Source: Deltaproteobacteria bacterium (GTDB lineage Bacteria > Myxococcota_A > UBA796 > CAJQPC01). Taken from it: 64,000 nucleotides of DNA. Below, piece after piece: positions 56,301 to 63,642 of the stretch. The stretch is taken from assembly GCA_016717595.1 (NCBI GenBank), contig JADKFE010000007.1, positions 62,001 to 126,000 on the forward strand, given 5' to 3'. A model generated the notes under the pieces. That model had not been told where the DNA came from. It did not search any database and saw only the letters and a list, made by a program, of their open reading frames with translations. Position numbers and translations under genes: made by a program. Position 1 is the first letter of the stretch. Each line of letters begins with the position of its first letter.

Positions 56301-56481
56301 CGTTTGTTTTGTCGTCGTCGCAGTCCTCAAAGCGGGCGAACCCGTCACCGTCACCGTCTCGTTGGGCGCAGCCGGCGCCCAAGAGGCCCAGGCCCAGGGC
56401 GAGGCCGACGCCCCCCAGGCCAAGACGTGAGGAGGGGGGGAAGGCGGTGTCACACGGGGGCAGCCGGACAGATTGAGACAC
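53317..56481 (-). CDS. Giant LRR-like lipoprotein, copy 2 (intact)
   Basis: 1054 residues without interruption. The start is GTG 56481; no other start precedes the lipobox. The first 20 residues (MSQSVRLPPCDTAFPPSSR) are not a normal signal n-region but copy the start of dienelactone hydrolase. The hydrophobic core GGVGLALGLGLLGAGC follows. A half MopE unit (GDGDGFARFEDCDDDKTNAW) and LCSGYCKIKV precede about 38 repeats of the type SLSGLAALEIIGGALAIEQN. The C-terminal cap is SAEISALLGEIPTISGS..SGNAP. It is a paralogue of copy 1 and, on the same strand, separated from it by the hydrolase gene. Function probably surface recognition or adhesion; no ligand is known. Confidence 0.8.
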   Translation of the reverse strand: MSQSVRLPPCDTAFPPSSRLGLGGVGLALGLGLLGAGCAQRDGDGDGFARFEDCDDDKTNAWMRRGVFEGTVTPENAQDLCSGYCKIKVEGDLIIEADNTTQLLALACVSEVTGDVTLRENESLENVAGLVSLREIGGDLRVEDNPNLVSFYGLSSLKRVGGSVTFARNDSLHGLKRLTGLKEVGGDLTLQENPSLQSLAGLMALEEIGGGFLFEENPALVSFYGLSSLERVGGAMTLLHNDSLNGLNHLSSLSELDGDLVIEGNPDLKNFELVGLTSLGGALVIRDNNALQAITSVGALDTVTDLIVEENNTLSDLSGLNTLRRVEGDLSVTDGDVLPSLRGLGGVFDVGGSVTVVNLPMLAELGGLSGLRTVGGDLTLGQLGALTTTDGLDALEAVPGALVVTQNDGLQGLSGPSKLSSVGELHVSENLSLTHVDGLNGLGEIVGSFTLTDNPSLTSLSGLAALEIIGGALAIEQNDTLSSLSGLDGLTSIGGAFTLRDNAQLSALRGLRNLAEIGGDLTLEANLALTDLYGLDDLTSVGGELLVTSNPALTSLAGISLLRHVGGDIRITDNDALIAPSGLSGVSTVAGDLAFQLNDTMTSLKGLEALTQVDGDVIIEGNDALTSVEALGRLNTVTGRLLVEENNGLVVLGTFPSLERVGELVVRDNNALLEIIGFDELTDVGEGVTVERQSALKVIDGFNRIKSLDEDLLLNDYPALQIFRGFDSVTEIVGSLEIHQSSLVEFDAFNGLRVVYGDLIITENAALTTVRGLGRLIEVSISLQIEGNPELTALPALTTLTHVGYSLSFSENPKLTTLGEFPALTHAYGSLEIIGNPALLATPSFPALVSAGTITIDDNESLLEVGELPALTALDTLEIMRCPLLQELPDIRGLTVFSGLSLVDLPLLATLPELPPVTALGGDLVLGYLPLITELGALGHITDLRGRLSIYHMKKIKNLNGLEALTSVGASLYIEGNNRLESLDGLESLLTIGKHLTLTDNKSLVSLSGLYGLESVAKDVTITDNITLSSAEISALLGEIPTISGSKTVSGNAP

Positions 56482-56494
56482 GCGGGCGCTCGGG
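56426..56494 (-). repeat. 69-nt duplicated gene start, copy in the LRR gene
   Basis: Partner of 53209-53277 (8 mismatches). It supplies the ribosome-site region, GTG start and first codons to the LRR lipoprotein gene. Confidence 0.85.
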
Positions 56495-56558
56495 GAGAGG
56501 GGGCTGTGAGGTCAGCCCGCCTCTGTAGAGCGCTCACGCGGCGCCTCAGATCAGCCGA

Positions 56559-58136
56559 TCAGGGGCTCAGCCACTCAAGCTCGATCGTGTAGGGGTACTC
56601 CCCGGCGGGGCCCTCGTAGCCCATGAGCACGAGGTAATACGTCACGCCGGGCTCCAGCACCACGCCCCAGTTGGAGAGGGTGAAACGCTCGGGGTTTGCG
56701 TTCGCCTCGTACCAGCCTGCGACGAGGAGCACGCCTGCGCCGTCGTAGATGTGGAAGTCGAGGTCGGCCCCGCCCTCCCAGGCCGCCGAGGCGGCGACGC
56801 CCAGAGGCTCGGCCACGGTGAACGAGAAGACGTCGTAGTCGCCGGTGTTCCAGTAGGGGTTATCGACGCCGAAGCTCTGTACGCCGGTGATGACATCGAC
56901 GTAGCCCAGGCCCGAGGCCACGGGCAAGGCGTTGGCGTTGGCCACGCTCGTCAGGTCCAGGGGGTAGTTCTCGGCGGTGGCGGCGATGTCGACGAAGCCG
57001 TCGTTGGGCTCGGTCTCGGCGTAGGTGAAGCCGATGAGCTTGGGCGCGATGGCGTCGAGCACGACCTCCGCCGGGGCGGTGTTCTCCTCATTGGGGCTGA
57101 GGTTCACCTCGATCGGCGCGGTGTTGTGCAGCGTGCCCGCGGGCAGACCCTGGTTGAGCACGGTGAAGTCCCCGGCCACGAGCCACACCTTGTCCAAGTT
57201 GATGCCGACGGTGTGGTTGTCGACCTTCTCGCCGTAGTCGTTCTCACCCTCCTCACTAGAGACGGTCTGCACATAGATCATCTTGTAGCTGCCGACCCAC
57301 TCACCCGTGGCCTCGTCTTGCACCCAGTCGGTGATCTGGGCCCCGGCGGTGGGGTTGCCCCGGCTGAGGTAGTTCTCTGCGCTCTCGTACGCCCCGACCA
57401 TGATCAGGCCGTCGTTGGGGTCGCTGCCGCTCACGGCGATGGTGTAGTTCTCGGCCTTGGCGTTGCCCAAATACACCGGGGTGATGACGAAGGCGTACTC
57501 GCCGCCCGCGATGACCTCGTCGATAAAGAGGCTCACCGTGCCGCCGGTGCCGTCGCTATAGGCGTAGGCGACGGGCTGAATGTCGGGATCGACGTCGGGA
57601 TCGCCGAGGCTGAGGTCGTACACGGCGGCCTCGTACACCACGACGTCTGTGTAGGAGGGCTCGGTCTCGTCCGTGTCGGTTGTGGCGGTGTCTGTAGATT
57701 CTGTGTCGGTCGTCGCGGTGTCTGTAGATTCTGTGTCGGTCGTCTCTGTGTCGGTTGGCTCGCTGGTGTCGCCTGTGTCGCCCGTGTCCGGGGCGGGCTT
57801 GGGCGCGCCCGCGGGCTCACCCAAGGTCACCGTGAACGAGAACGACCCCGTCCCGGCGGGACGAAACACGATCCAGTCCTTCTCGACGGTGCCTTCGGGG
57901 GCGTCGGCGCCGACCAGACGCATCTTGCCCGTCCAGGTCTCGGGCCGCCAGCTCAAGCTGCCGATGTCCAAGGCGTCGGAGAGCAGGTCTTTGGTGCTCT
58001 CTTTCACGTCCGTCTCGACGTCGACGACGGCGCCGGGCAAGATGCGCGCGGTGCCGGTGAGGGTGGTCTTGTCGATGTCGGACTCAGGGCCCGCGCAGGA
58101 GAGCAGGAGCATCAGGGGAAGAATTTGGGTGCGCAT
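56559..58136 (-). CDS. Thr/Asp-rich lipoprotein with pre-peptidase-like C-terminal domain
   Basis: A 525-residue lipoprotein (ILPLMLLLSCAGPES), start ATG 58136, one nucleotide after the TGA of the TonB receptor gene. The order is a 100-residue domain (RPETWTGKMRLVGADAPEG), a low-complexity Asp/Thr/Glu/Ser linker of about 45 residues encoded by a 30-bp tandem repeat, beta domains with NYTIAVSGSDPNDGLI, and a C-terminal module (YDVFSFTVAEPLG then ADLDFHIYDGAG) like bacterial pre-peptidase C-terminal domains. The tight junction suggests it is the partner lipoprotein of the TonB receptor, for example a surface ligand-capture protein; this is inference. Confidence 0.7.
   Translation of the reverse strand: MRTQILPLMLLLSCAGPESDIDKTTLTGTARILPGAVVDVETDVKESTKDLLSDALDIGSLSWRPETWTGKMRLVGADAPEGTVEKDWIVFRPAGTGSFSFTVTLGEPAGAPKPAPDTGDTGDTSEPTDTETTDTESTDTATTDTESTDTATTDTDETEPSYTDVVVYEAAVYDLSLGDPDVDPDIQPVAYAYSDGTGGTVSLFIDEVIAGGEYAFVITPVYLGNAKAENYTIAVSGSDPNDGLIMVGAYESAENYLSRGNPTAGAQITDWVQDEATGEWVGSYKMIYVQTVSSEEGENDYGEKVDNHTVGINLDKVWLVAGDFTVLNQGLPAGTLHNTAPIEVNLSPNEENTAPAEVVLDAIAPKLIGFTYAETEPNDGFVDIAATAENYPLDLTSVANANALPVASGLGYVDVITGVQSFGVDNPYWNTGDYDVFSFTVAEPLGVAASAAWEGGADLDFHIYDGAGVLLVAGWYEANANPERFTLSNWGVVLEPGVTYYLVLMGYEGPAGEYPYTIELEWLSP
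57673..57747 (-). repeat. 30-bp tandem repeat, 2.5 copies, in the lipoprotein linker
   Basis: Two units of 30 bp (57673-57702, 57703-57732) and a partial third. They encode ESTDTATTDT in the linker. The period is a multiple of three, so copy-number change keeps the frame. Confidence 0.75.
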
Positions 58137-58137
58137 C

Positions 58138-60915
58138 TCAGAACTCTCCACGGAGGCCAACCTGGAGGCGGCGAGGGGTGGCGAAGGACAGAGGCTGGCC
58201 GAAGACCGGCGCGCCGCTGCTGTCGGTGTAGACGCCCTCCCCGTCGCTGTCGCCGTAGGTGGTGTTGACGCTCGTGACGGAGCGGTCGTTAAAGACGTTG
58301 GTGATGTCGGCGGTGAGCGCCCAGGTGGTCGGGCCCGCGCCGAAGGTGAGGCCGCCGCGCACGTCGGTGATCGAGAGGCCCGGGGTGCGGTAGACGCCGT
58401 CGTTGTTGGAGTTGACGTTGCTCCAGCCCTGATCGTAGTTGTTCCAGTAGGTCGGCTGGTAGGGGAAGCCCGAGAACATGCGGAAGTTGACGCCGTAGAG
58501 GTAGCCGACGCGCACACTGCCGATGGTCCACGCGGCGTTGTCGCGTTTGGTGCCCGAGAACTTCGCGGCGTGGGTGCGATCGTAGCTGAGGTAACCGTCG
58601 GCGTACTGCTGCTGCTGGGGGTTGTCCCAGCTCACCGTGGCGCCCTGATCCGAGGCGTTGCCTTTGGCCTGGGACCAGACGTAGCTGCCCACAAACCACC
58701 ACTTCTCGACGTTCGCGTTGACCGTGAACTCCAAGGAGTTGTAGAGGGTGTACAGCTCTCGCGGCGTGCGCAGGCGGTAGATGCTCGTGTTCACGCCGTT
58801 GCGGAAGCCGATGACGTCGGTGCCGTCGGCGTTCCAGATGAGGTTGACCTCGTCGTCCTCCCAGAAGTTGCGGGCGTGCTCACGGACGTAGGTGACGTCC
58901 ACCGACGCCGCGTCGCCGAGCGCCCGGGTGATGCCCAGGTTCCACTCGTCCGAGGTGGGGAAGGTGAGGTTCTCGCTGATGAGGAAGGTCGAGGAGTAGG
59001 TCTGGGAGGGCTCCGCCGCCCAGTCCCCGGCCTTGTCATCCCAGCCATATTGGCCGTAGCCTGTGGAGCGGTTGAGCGCGTAGCCGACGACGGCCAAGAA
59101 GCCCGGGTCTACGAAGCGGCCGTAGTAGCCGTGAATCGAGGTGGTCTGGTCGCCGAAGACGTCAAACGCCGCGCCGAAGCGAGGCTGGAAGGCCACACCG
59201 GCGATGATCTTGTCGCCGACGTCGTTCTTGAGCGTCGGCGCGTCTAGCCGAAGGCCAGGGCGCAGGGTGAGTCGGTCGATGGGCTGCCACACATCCTGCA
59301 CATACGCCGAGAGGATGGTGCCGCCAATGGTGGCCTCCTGGTCGCTGTCGTAGCGGTAGGAGAGCGTGGGGGTGTAGCCCGAGAGGTCCGCAGGGTCGCC
59401 GTTGTGACTGTAGTAGTTGATGCCGTCCTGAATGCCCGGGTAACGGTCGTAGCCCGTGAGCTGCTCGACCTGCAGGCCGACCTTGATGCGGTGCTGGCCG
59501 ATGAACTCGGGGAAGAACGAGAGCGCGGTGTTGGCGCTCATGCGCTCGCGGTTCGAGAGGTAAGCGTAGGGCGTCTCTCCGTACGCGAAGCCGTCGGCGT
59601 CATAGGCGAAATAACCCTCGCCGAAGTCGTCCATACAGACGCCGTTGTCCCAGCTCTTGCAGTCCTCCCACAAGATGCTCGTGACGTTGACGTAGTTGGT
59701 CTGGAAGTAGAGCTGCGACTCGATGTTCATCAAGTTCGACGGCGTCCAGACGTGCCGGGCCGAGGCGATCCAGCCGCCTTGGCGCTGCACCTGCTCCCCC
59801 GACGGCAAGACGTAGGGGCTCTGTTCGGTGTTCTTGATCGTGGTCGGGTCGCCTTGGGCGTGGACCGAGATCAGGTGGTTCGCCGTGGGCTGGTAGGTCA
59901 GCTTGCCGGTGAGGTAGTACGAGCGCCAGTCGCGCGGCGCGACCTCGGACATCTCGTCGCCGGTGAGCGGGTCGGGGCCGGTGGGCCGGCCCACGACGGC
60001 GTTGTCAAAAAACACCGTGTCACGGTAGATGTCGGCCTGGCCCGAGACGAAGTACCAGAGCTTGTCTTGGATGATCGGGCCGCCGACGTTCAGGGCGTAC
60101 TGCTGGCTAGAGTAGTTCGACGGGATGGTCGGGTCGTCGCCGCGGCTCTCGTCGGGCTTGTACAGCTCGAAGTTCTCATCGGAGTAGAAGACGCTGCCGA
60201 GCACCTCCACCTCGTTGCCGCCGGACTTCGTGATGATGTTCACCGCGCCGCCCAGCGAGCGACCGTACTCCGCGTCCATGCCGCCGGTGATGACCTGCAG
60301 CTCTTGGATGGCGTCGTAGTTCATGTTCATCGAGAACGTGTTCGTCACCGGGTCGGTGATGTTCACGCCGTCGAGGTAGAACTGGTTGGCGCTGTCCATG
60401 CCGCCGCGCATGTTCGCGTTGCCCGAGCCCACGACGCCGGGCGTGACGGCGACGACGGACTGGTAGTCGCGGCCCGCCGTGGGCAGGTCGCGAAGCTGGG
60501 CCGCGGTGAGGTTCACGCCGCCGCGCACCTTCTCGACGTCGACGACGGGCGGGGTGTCGGTGATGACGATGACCTCACCGCCCTCCGCGATGGACAGGGT
60601 CACGGTGAGCGTGGTCGTGCCGCCGGGGCTCACCCGCAGGTCCTCGGTGGCCCAGGTGTTGAACCCGGGCTTCACGGCCTCGACGCGGTACATGCCCGTG
60701 GGGAGCTGGGTGAGCAGAAACTCGCCCTCGTCGTTCGTCTCGGCCTGCCGGGGGCCGATCATCGTGGGGGACGTGACGGTGAGCAGGGTGCCTGGCACCG
60801 CGGTGCCGTCGGTGTCGAGCACCCGGCCACGGATCTGACCGGCGAGGTCAGCGGCCTGGGCTTCGCTCAACAGCGCGAAGGTGGTGAACAGGACTGCGAG
60901 GGTGCGGGAGACCAT
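58138..60915 (-). CDS. TonB-dependent receptor with N-terminal carboxypeptidase-regulatory-like domain
   Basis: 925 residues. The start ATG 60915 has GGAG 9 nt upstream and is followed by a signal peptide ending SEAQA. A CarboxypepD_reg-type beta domain (GQIRGRVLDTDGTAVPGTLL) comes next, then a plug domain (VNLTAAQLRDLPTAGRDYQS, NQFYLDGVNITDP, ELQVITGGMDAEYGRSLGGA) and a 22-strand barrel region ending LQVGLRGEF, with terminal aromatic Phe as needed for outer-membrane assembly. The family resembles the OmpA-related/SusC-like group with a peptide or sugar ligand. A TonB box is not clear (EVIVITDTP is a candidate). Likely cotranscribed with the lipoprotein gene that follows. Confidence 0.9.
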   Translation of the reverse strand: MVSRTLAVLFTTFALLSEAQAADLAGQIRGRVLDTDGTAVPGTLLTVTSPTMIGPRQAETNDEGEFLLTQLPTGMYRVEAVKPGFNTWATEDLRVSPGGTTTLTVTLSIAEGGEVIVITDTPPVVDVEKVRGGVNLTAAQLRDLPTAGRDYQSVVAVTPGVVGSGNANMRGGMDSANQFYLDGVNITDPVTNTFSMNMNYDAIQELQVITGGMDAEYGRSLGGAVNIITKSGGNEVEVLGSVFYSDENFELYKPDESRGDDPTIPSNYSSQQYALNVGGPIIQDKLWYFVSGQADIYRDTVFFDNAVVGRPTGPDPLTGDEMSEVAPRDWRSYYLTGKLTYQPTANHLISVHAQGDPTTIKNTEQSPYVLPSGEQVQRQGGWIASARHVWTPSNLMNIESQLYFQTNYVNVTSILWEDCKSWDNGVCMDDFGEGYFAYDADGFAYGETPYAYLSNRERMSANTALSFFPEFIGQHRIKVGLQVEQLTGYDRYPGIQDGINYYSHNGDPADLSGYTPTLSYRYDSDQEATIGGTILSAYVQDVWQPIDRLTLRPGLRLDAPTLKNDVGDKIIAGVAFQPRFGAAFDVFGDQTTSIHGYYGRFVDPGFLAVVGYALNRSTGYGQYGWDDKAGDWAAEPSQTYSSTFLISENLTFPTSDEWNLGITRALGDAASVDVTYVREHARNFWEDDEVNLIWNADGTDVIGFRNGVNTSIYRLRTPRELYTLYNSLEFTVNANVEKWWFVGSYVWSQAKGNASDQGATVSWDNPQQQQYADGYLSYDRTHAAKFSGTKRDNAAWTIGSVRVGYLYGVNFRMFSGFPYQPTYWNNYDQGWSNVNSNNDGVYRTPGLSITDVRGGLTFGAGPTTWALTADITNVFNDRSVTSVNTTYGDSDGEGVYTDSSGAPVFGQPLSFATPRRLQVGLRGEF

Positions 60916-61345
60916 CCAGGTGTGCTCCGGTGTGGGGTCGAATGAGAGGGGGGATCCGATCAAGGGTGACTCAGTTGTGTCACTTTCGCAACAGGCGCAA
61001 ACGGCAACAGGGCAACATTCGCCGAGGCTTGCGCGTATTGACGGGGTTTTAGGGGGGAGACCAAGTCGAAGGAGTTGGCGGGCGCGGTGTCTGAGGAGCA
61101 GGCTTGGGCGCTCGCGCCGCCGCGCGTCGACGGCGATCTTGGGTGTGGGGCCAAGATCTGTCCCAGGGGCCCAGTTGGCGCGTCGGGGGCGGACCGCGGG
61201 AGGCTGGGCGCCAAGATGAGCGGGCTTGCACCAAAACGGCGCAGGGGGTCGCGCCAGCTTGGAGCGCTGCTTGACGTGGGGGCGTCGGCGCGGCGCGGCA
61301 CGAGCTTTGCACCACCGCGGCACGAACCAAGAAGGAGCACCCCCG
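60916..61345. other. 430-bp intergenic region between TonB receptor and SPFH genes
   Basis: No convincing gene is seen. It holds the divergent control regions of both neighbours, including the repeats at 60966-61017. GCCAAGAT is found twice, at 61150 and 61210, exactly 60 bp apart. The middle part is GC-rich without a clear hairpin. Confidence 0.6.
60966..61017. promoter_or_regulatory. Dyad and GCAAC repeat cluster upstream of the TonB receptor gene
   Basis: GTGAC (60966-60970), 8-bp spacer, GTCAC (60979-60983) forms an inverted repeat 51-68 bp before the start. Next to it GCAACAGG occurs at 60988 and 61004 (16 bp apart), with GCAAAC at 60997 and GCAACA at 61012. This may be an operator and a set of activator sites. 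Confidence 0.3.
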
Positions 61346-62491
61346 ATGCCCACCGCCGTCCCGACCTGGGGTTTTGTCACCGCCGCGCCCCATGAGCACC
61401 TCATCCACGTCCGCGATGGCCGCGTGCTCAACGCCGCCCAAGGCGGGAGCTGCTTCAAGCGCCCCACCGACACCGTGGCCCTGGTCGACACCTCGGTGCA
61501 TCGGGTGCAGTTCACCGCGGATCAGGTCACCCAAGAGCGGGCCGGGGTGGCGGTGACGGGCCTCGCGGTGTTCCGCATCGTGCGGCCGCTCCTCGCGTGG
61601 CGGATGCTCAACCTAGAGAGCTTCAAAGAGGTCGAGGCCCTGCTGCGGGAGATGTTTGTCGGCGCCACCCGCCGCCTCGTCGCGAACCTCACCCTGGAGG
61701 CGTGCCTCACCCAGCGCAAAGAGTCCCTCGCCGTGGAGCTGATGGCCGAGGTGGCCCCGGTGGTCTCGGGCAAGGGCCAGGCCCAAGACGACACCGACCG
61801 GGGCTGGGGCATCGCCATCGACACCATCGAGATCCAAGACGTGCGGGTGCTCTCCAAAGAGGTGTTTGAGCGCCTTCAGGCCCCGTTTCGGGAGCAGCTC
61901 TCGCTCTCGGCGCTCCAAGCCCGGGCGGAGGTGATGGCCGCTGAGGCCCAGGTGAGCGTGGAGCAGGCCCGGCGCAAAGAGGACGCCCGGCGGGAGATGA
62001 TGGCCTTGGAGGAGGAGCGCCTCGCGGCGGAGCGAGAGCGCGCCCGGCAGACCTTGGAGCACGAGGCCCAGCTCGCCCGGGCGAGCCTCGCCGCCCAGGT
62101 CGAGCGCGAAGACCTCGAAGGGGAGGCCCGCCGCGCCCGGCTGGCCTTGGAGGATTCGGCCCGGCTGGAGCGTGAGGAGCGCGTGGCCGAGAGCCAGGCG
62201 CGTCAGGCGGAGCTTCACGCCCAGGCCGAGCGGGTGACGAGAGAGACGGCGGCAGCTTTGGTGCGCCTGGAGCGTGAGGCCGAGGGCACGATCACCGAGG
62301 GTCGCCTGCGAGAGCTGGCGTTGACGACGACCTTGCCCGAGGTCGCCCGGGCCTGGCGCGGCAGCTTCGACAAGGTGGTGCTCACCGGCGGCGCCGCTGA
62401 AGGGGGCTCGTTTCTGGCCCAAGGGCTCACCCAGGCCCTCGCGAGCTTAGAGACGATGGGCTTCTCCTGGCCGCGCAAGGAGCTGGGTTAA
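61346..62491 (+). CDS. SPFH/band-7 domain protein
   Basis: 381 residues. Start ATG 61346, AAGGAG 8 nt before. The N-terminal 160 residues form an SPFH domain (DTVALVDTSVHRVQFTADQV, RLVANLTLEACLTQRKESLA, DTIEIQDVRVLSKEVFERLQ). A long Glu/Arg/Ala coiled coil (residues 185-340) follows. There is no membrane segment at the N-terminus, unlike most flotillins, so association with membranes would need lipid modification or a partner. SPFH proteins form ring or cage assemblies that organise membranes or proteases. It is 38 nt upstream of cutA. Confidence 0.82.
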   Translation: MPTAVPTWGFVTAAPHEHLIHVRDGRVLNAAQGGSCFKRPTDTVALVDTSVHRVQFTADQVTQERAGVAVTGLAVFRIVRPLLAWRMLNLESFKEVEALLREMFVGATRRLVANLTLEACLTQRKESLAVELMAEVAPVVSGKGQAQDDTDRGWGIAIDTIEIQDVRVLSKEVFERLQAPFREQLSLSALQARAEVMAAEAQVSVEQARRKEDARREMMALEEERLAAERERARQTLEHEAQLARASLAAQVEREDLEGEARRARLALEDSARLEREERVAESQARQAELHAQAERVTRETAAALVRLEREAEGTITEGRLRELALTTTLPEVARAWRGSFDKVVLTGGAAEGGSFLAQGLTQALASLETMGFSWPRKELG

Positions 62492-62529
62492 GCTGAGGCG
62501 TCGCGTTTACCCGCACCGCCGGAGGCCCC

Positions 62530-62847
62530 TTGGCGCAGCCGATCCTCGTCACCGTCACCGCCCCGCATGAAGACGTCGCCGTGTCTCTGGCCCAGGCCGC
62601 CGTGGAGCAGCGCCTCGCCGCCGGGGGCAACATCGTGCGGGGCCTGCGCTCGATCTACCGCTGGAAGGACAAGCTCTTTGATGAGGCCGAGGTGATGATC
62701 CTCTTCCAGACGACGGATGAGCGTTTTGAGGCCCTGCGCGCCCTGTTGGTGAGCCTGCACCCCTATGAGTGCCCAGAGATCATCGCCACGCCGATCACCC
62801 AGGGCCACTCGCCCTACCTCGCCTGGATCTTTGAGAACACGGGCTGA
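62530..62847 (+). CDS. cutA: Divalent-cation tolerance protein CutA
   Basis: 105 residues, the standard length. The start is TTG at 62530 with GGAGG at 62521-62525. The family signatures are TVTAPHEDVAVSLAQAAVEQ, AAGGNIVRGLRSIYRWKDK, LFQTTDERFEALRAL and LHPYECPEIIATPI then YLAWI. CutA forms very stable trimers and is linked to copper and other metal tolerance, though its exact role is unsettled. The usual Cys in the NI/C motif is replaced (GGNIVRG). Confidence 0.92.
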   Translation: MAQPILVTVTAPHEDVAVSLAQAAVEQRLAAGGNIVRGLRSIYRWKDKLFDEAEVMILFQTTDERFEALRALLVSLHPYECPEIIATPITQGHSPYLAWIFENTG

Positions 62848-62865
62848 GCGATGGAGCGGCGCGGC

Positions 62866-63642
62866 TCAGCCGACCTCGCCGAGCAAGGTCTGGAGCCGAC
62901 GCCGGGCGTCTTGGGCGCGGCCGGTCTCGCCGATGTGCCGCGCTCGCCACAGCCGCCCGAAGGGGCTCAGGGCCGGGGCCCACAGCTCGCTCGTCTCCAC
63001 GGCGTAGCCCGCGGCCTCCAGGCGTAGGGTGCGCTCGGCGTCGACAACCGCCAACGAGAGCCGACCCCGCACGAGGCCCTGGCGCGGGAAACCCAGCCGC
63101 TCGGCCAGCTCTAACGCCCGGGCCTGGGCCGGAGGAGGGGACCAGCGACCCTCGTGGGCCTGGGCGCCGCCATAACAGCAGGGCAGAAGCAGGATCCACC
63201 GCGCCTGGGCCGCGGCGGCGTGGTGGATGATGGCGTCGGTGGCGCCGCCGCAGGCGTGAAGGCCCACGACGATGTCCGGGCGTTGGGTCCACACCCCAGG
63301 CTCGTTCACGTCCGCGCAGACAAACCGCGCGGCGAGGCCCAGGCGCGCGGCGCCCTCAGCCCCGGCGTTCGCCCGTTTGGGCTCCCGCTCCACACACAGC
63401 GCCTCCCAGCGGCGTCGGCCCTGGAAGACGTGGGCCAAGGCCGTGAGCGCCACCTGCCCCCGACCGGCGGCGGCGTCGATCAAGAGCCCCGGCTCGGGGC
63501 GGGCGTCCCCGGCGCAGGCGGCGACCACCGGCAACAAGGCGGCGAGCTGCGCGGCCTTCCGCTCGTCGTCAGCGCGCAGCCGGGCGGCGGGATCAACGAC
63601 GTAGAGGGCGTGCAGGGTGTGTCGGAGGGCCTCTGGCGTCAT
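62866..63642 (-). CDS. Class I methyltransferase-like protein (METTL25-like)
   Basis: 258 residues. LLIDAAAGRGQVALTALAHV is the SAM-binding glycine region, VGLHACGGATDAIIHHAAAA matches the GLHACG..T motif, and WILLLPCCYGG matches the PCCY motif of the METTL25/methyltransferase_32 family. The C-terminus is shorter than in eukaryotic relatives. The start ATG 63642 overlaps the stop of the upstream membrane protein gene as ATGA, so they are coupled. Substrate not known. Confidence 0.72.
   Translation of the reverse strand: MTPEALRHTLHALYVVDPAARLRADDERKAAQLAALLPVVAACAGDARPEPGLLIDAAAGRGQVALTALAHVFQGRRRWEALCVEREPKRANAGAEGAARLGLAARFVCADVNEPGVWTQRPDIVVGLHACGGATDAIIHHAAAAQARWILLLPCCYGGAQAHEGRWSPPPAQARALELAERLGFPRQGLVRGRLSLAVVDAERTLRLEAAGYAVETSELWAPALSPFGRLWRARHIGETGRAQDARRRLQTLLGEVG

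Noticed and set aside
53317..56481. Dense short nucleotide repeats such as GGTGAGG and GTCGCCGCCGA
   Set aside because: They are codons of the LRR-type protein repeats rather than a noncoding satellite.
56751..60945. Long + strand open frames opposite the Thr/Asp-rich lipoprotein and TonB receptor genes
   Set aside because: They have no family motifs, Val/Asp/Gly-rich composition and exact antisense placement to well supported genes.
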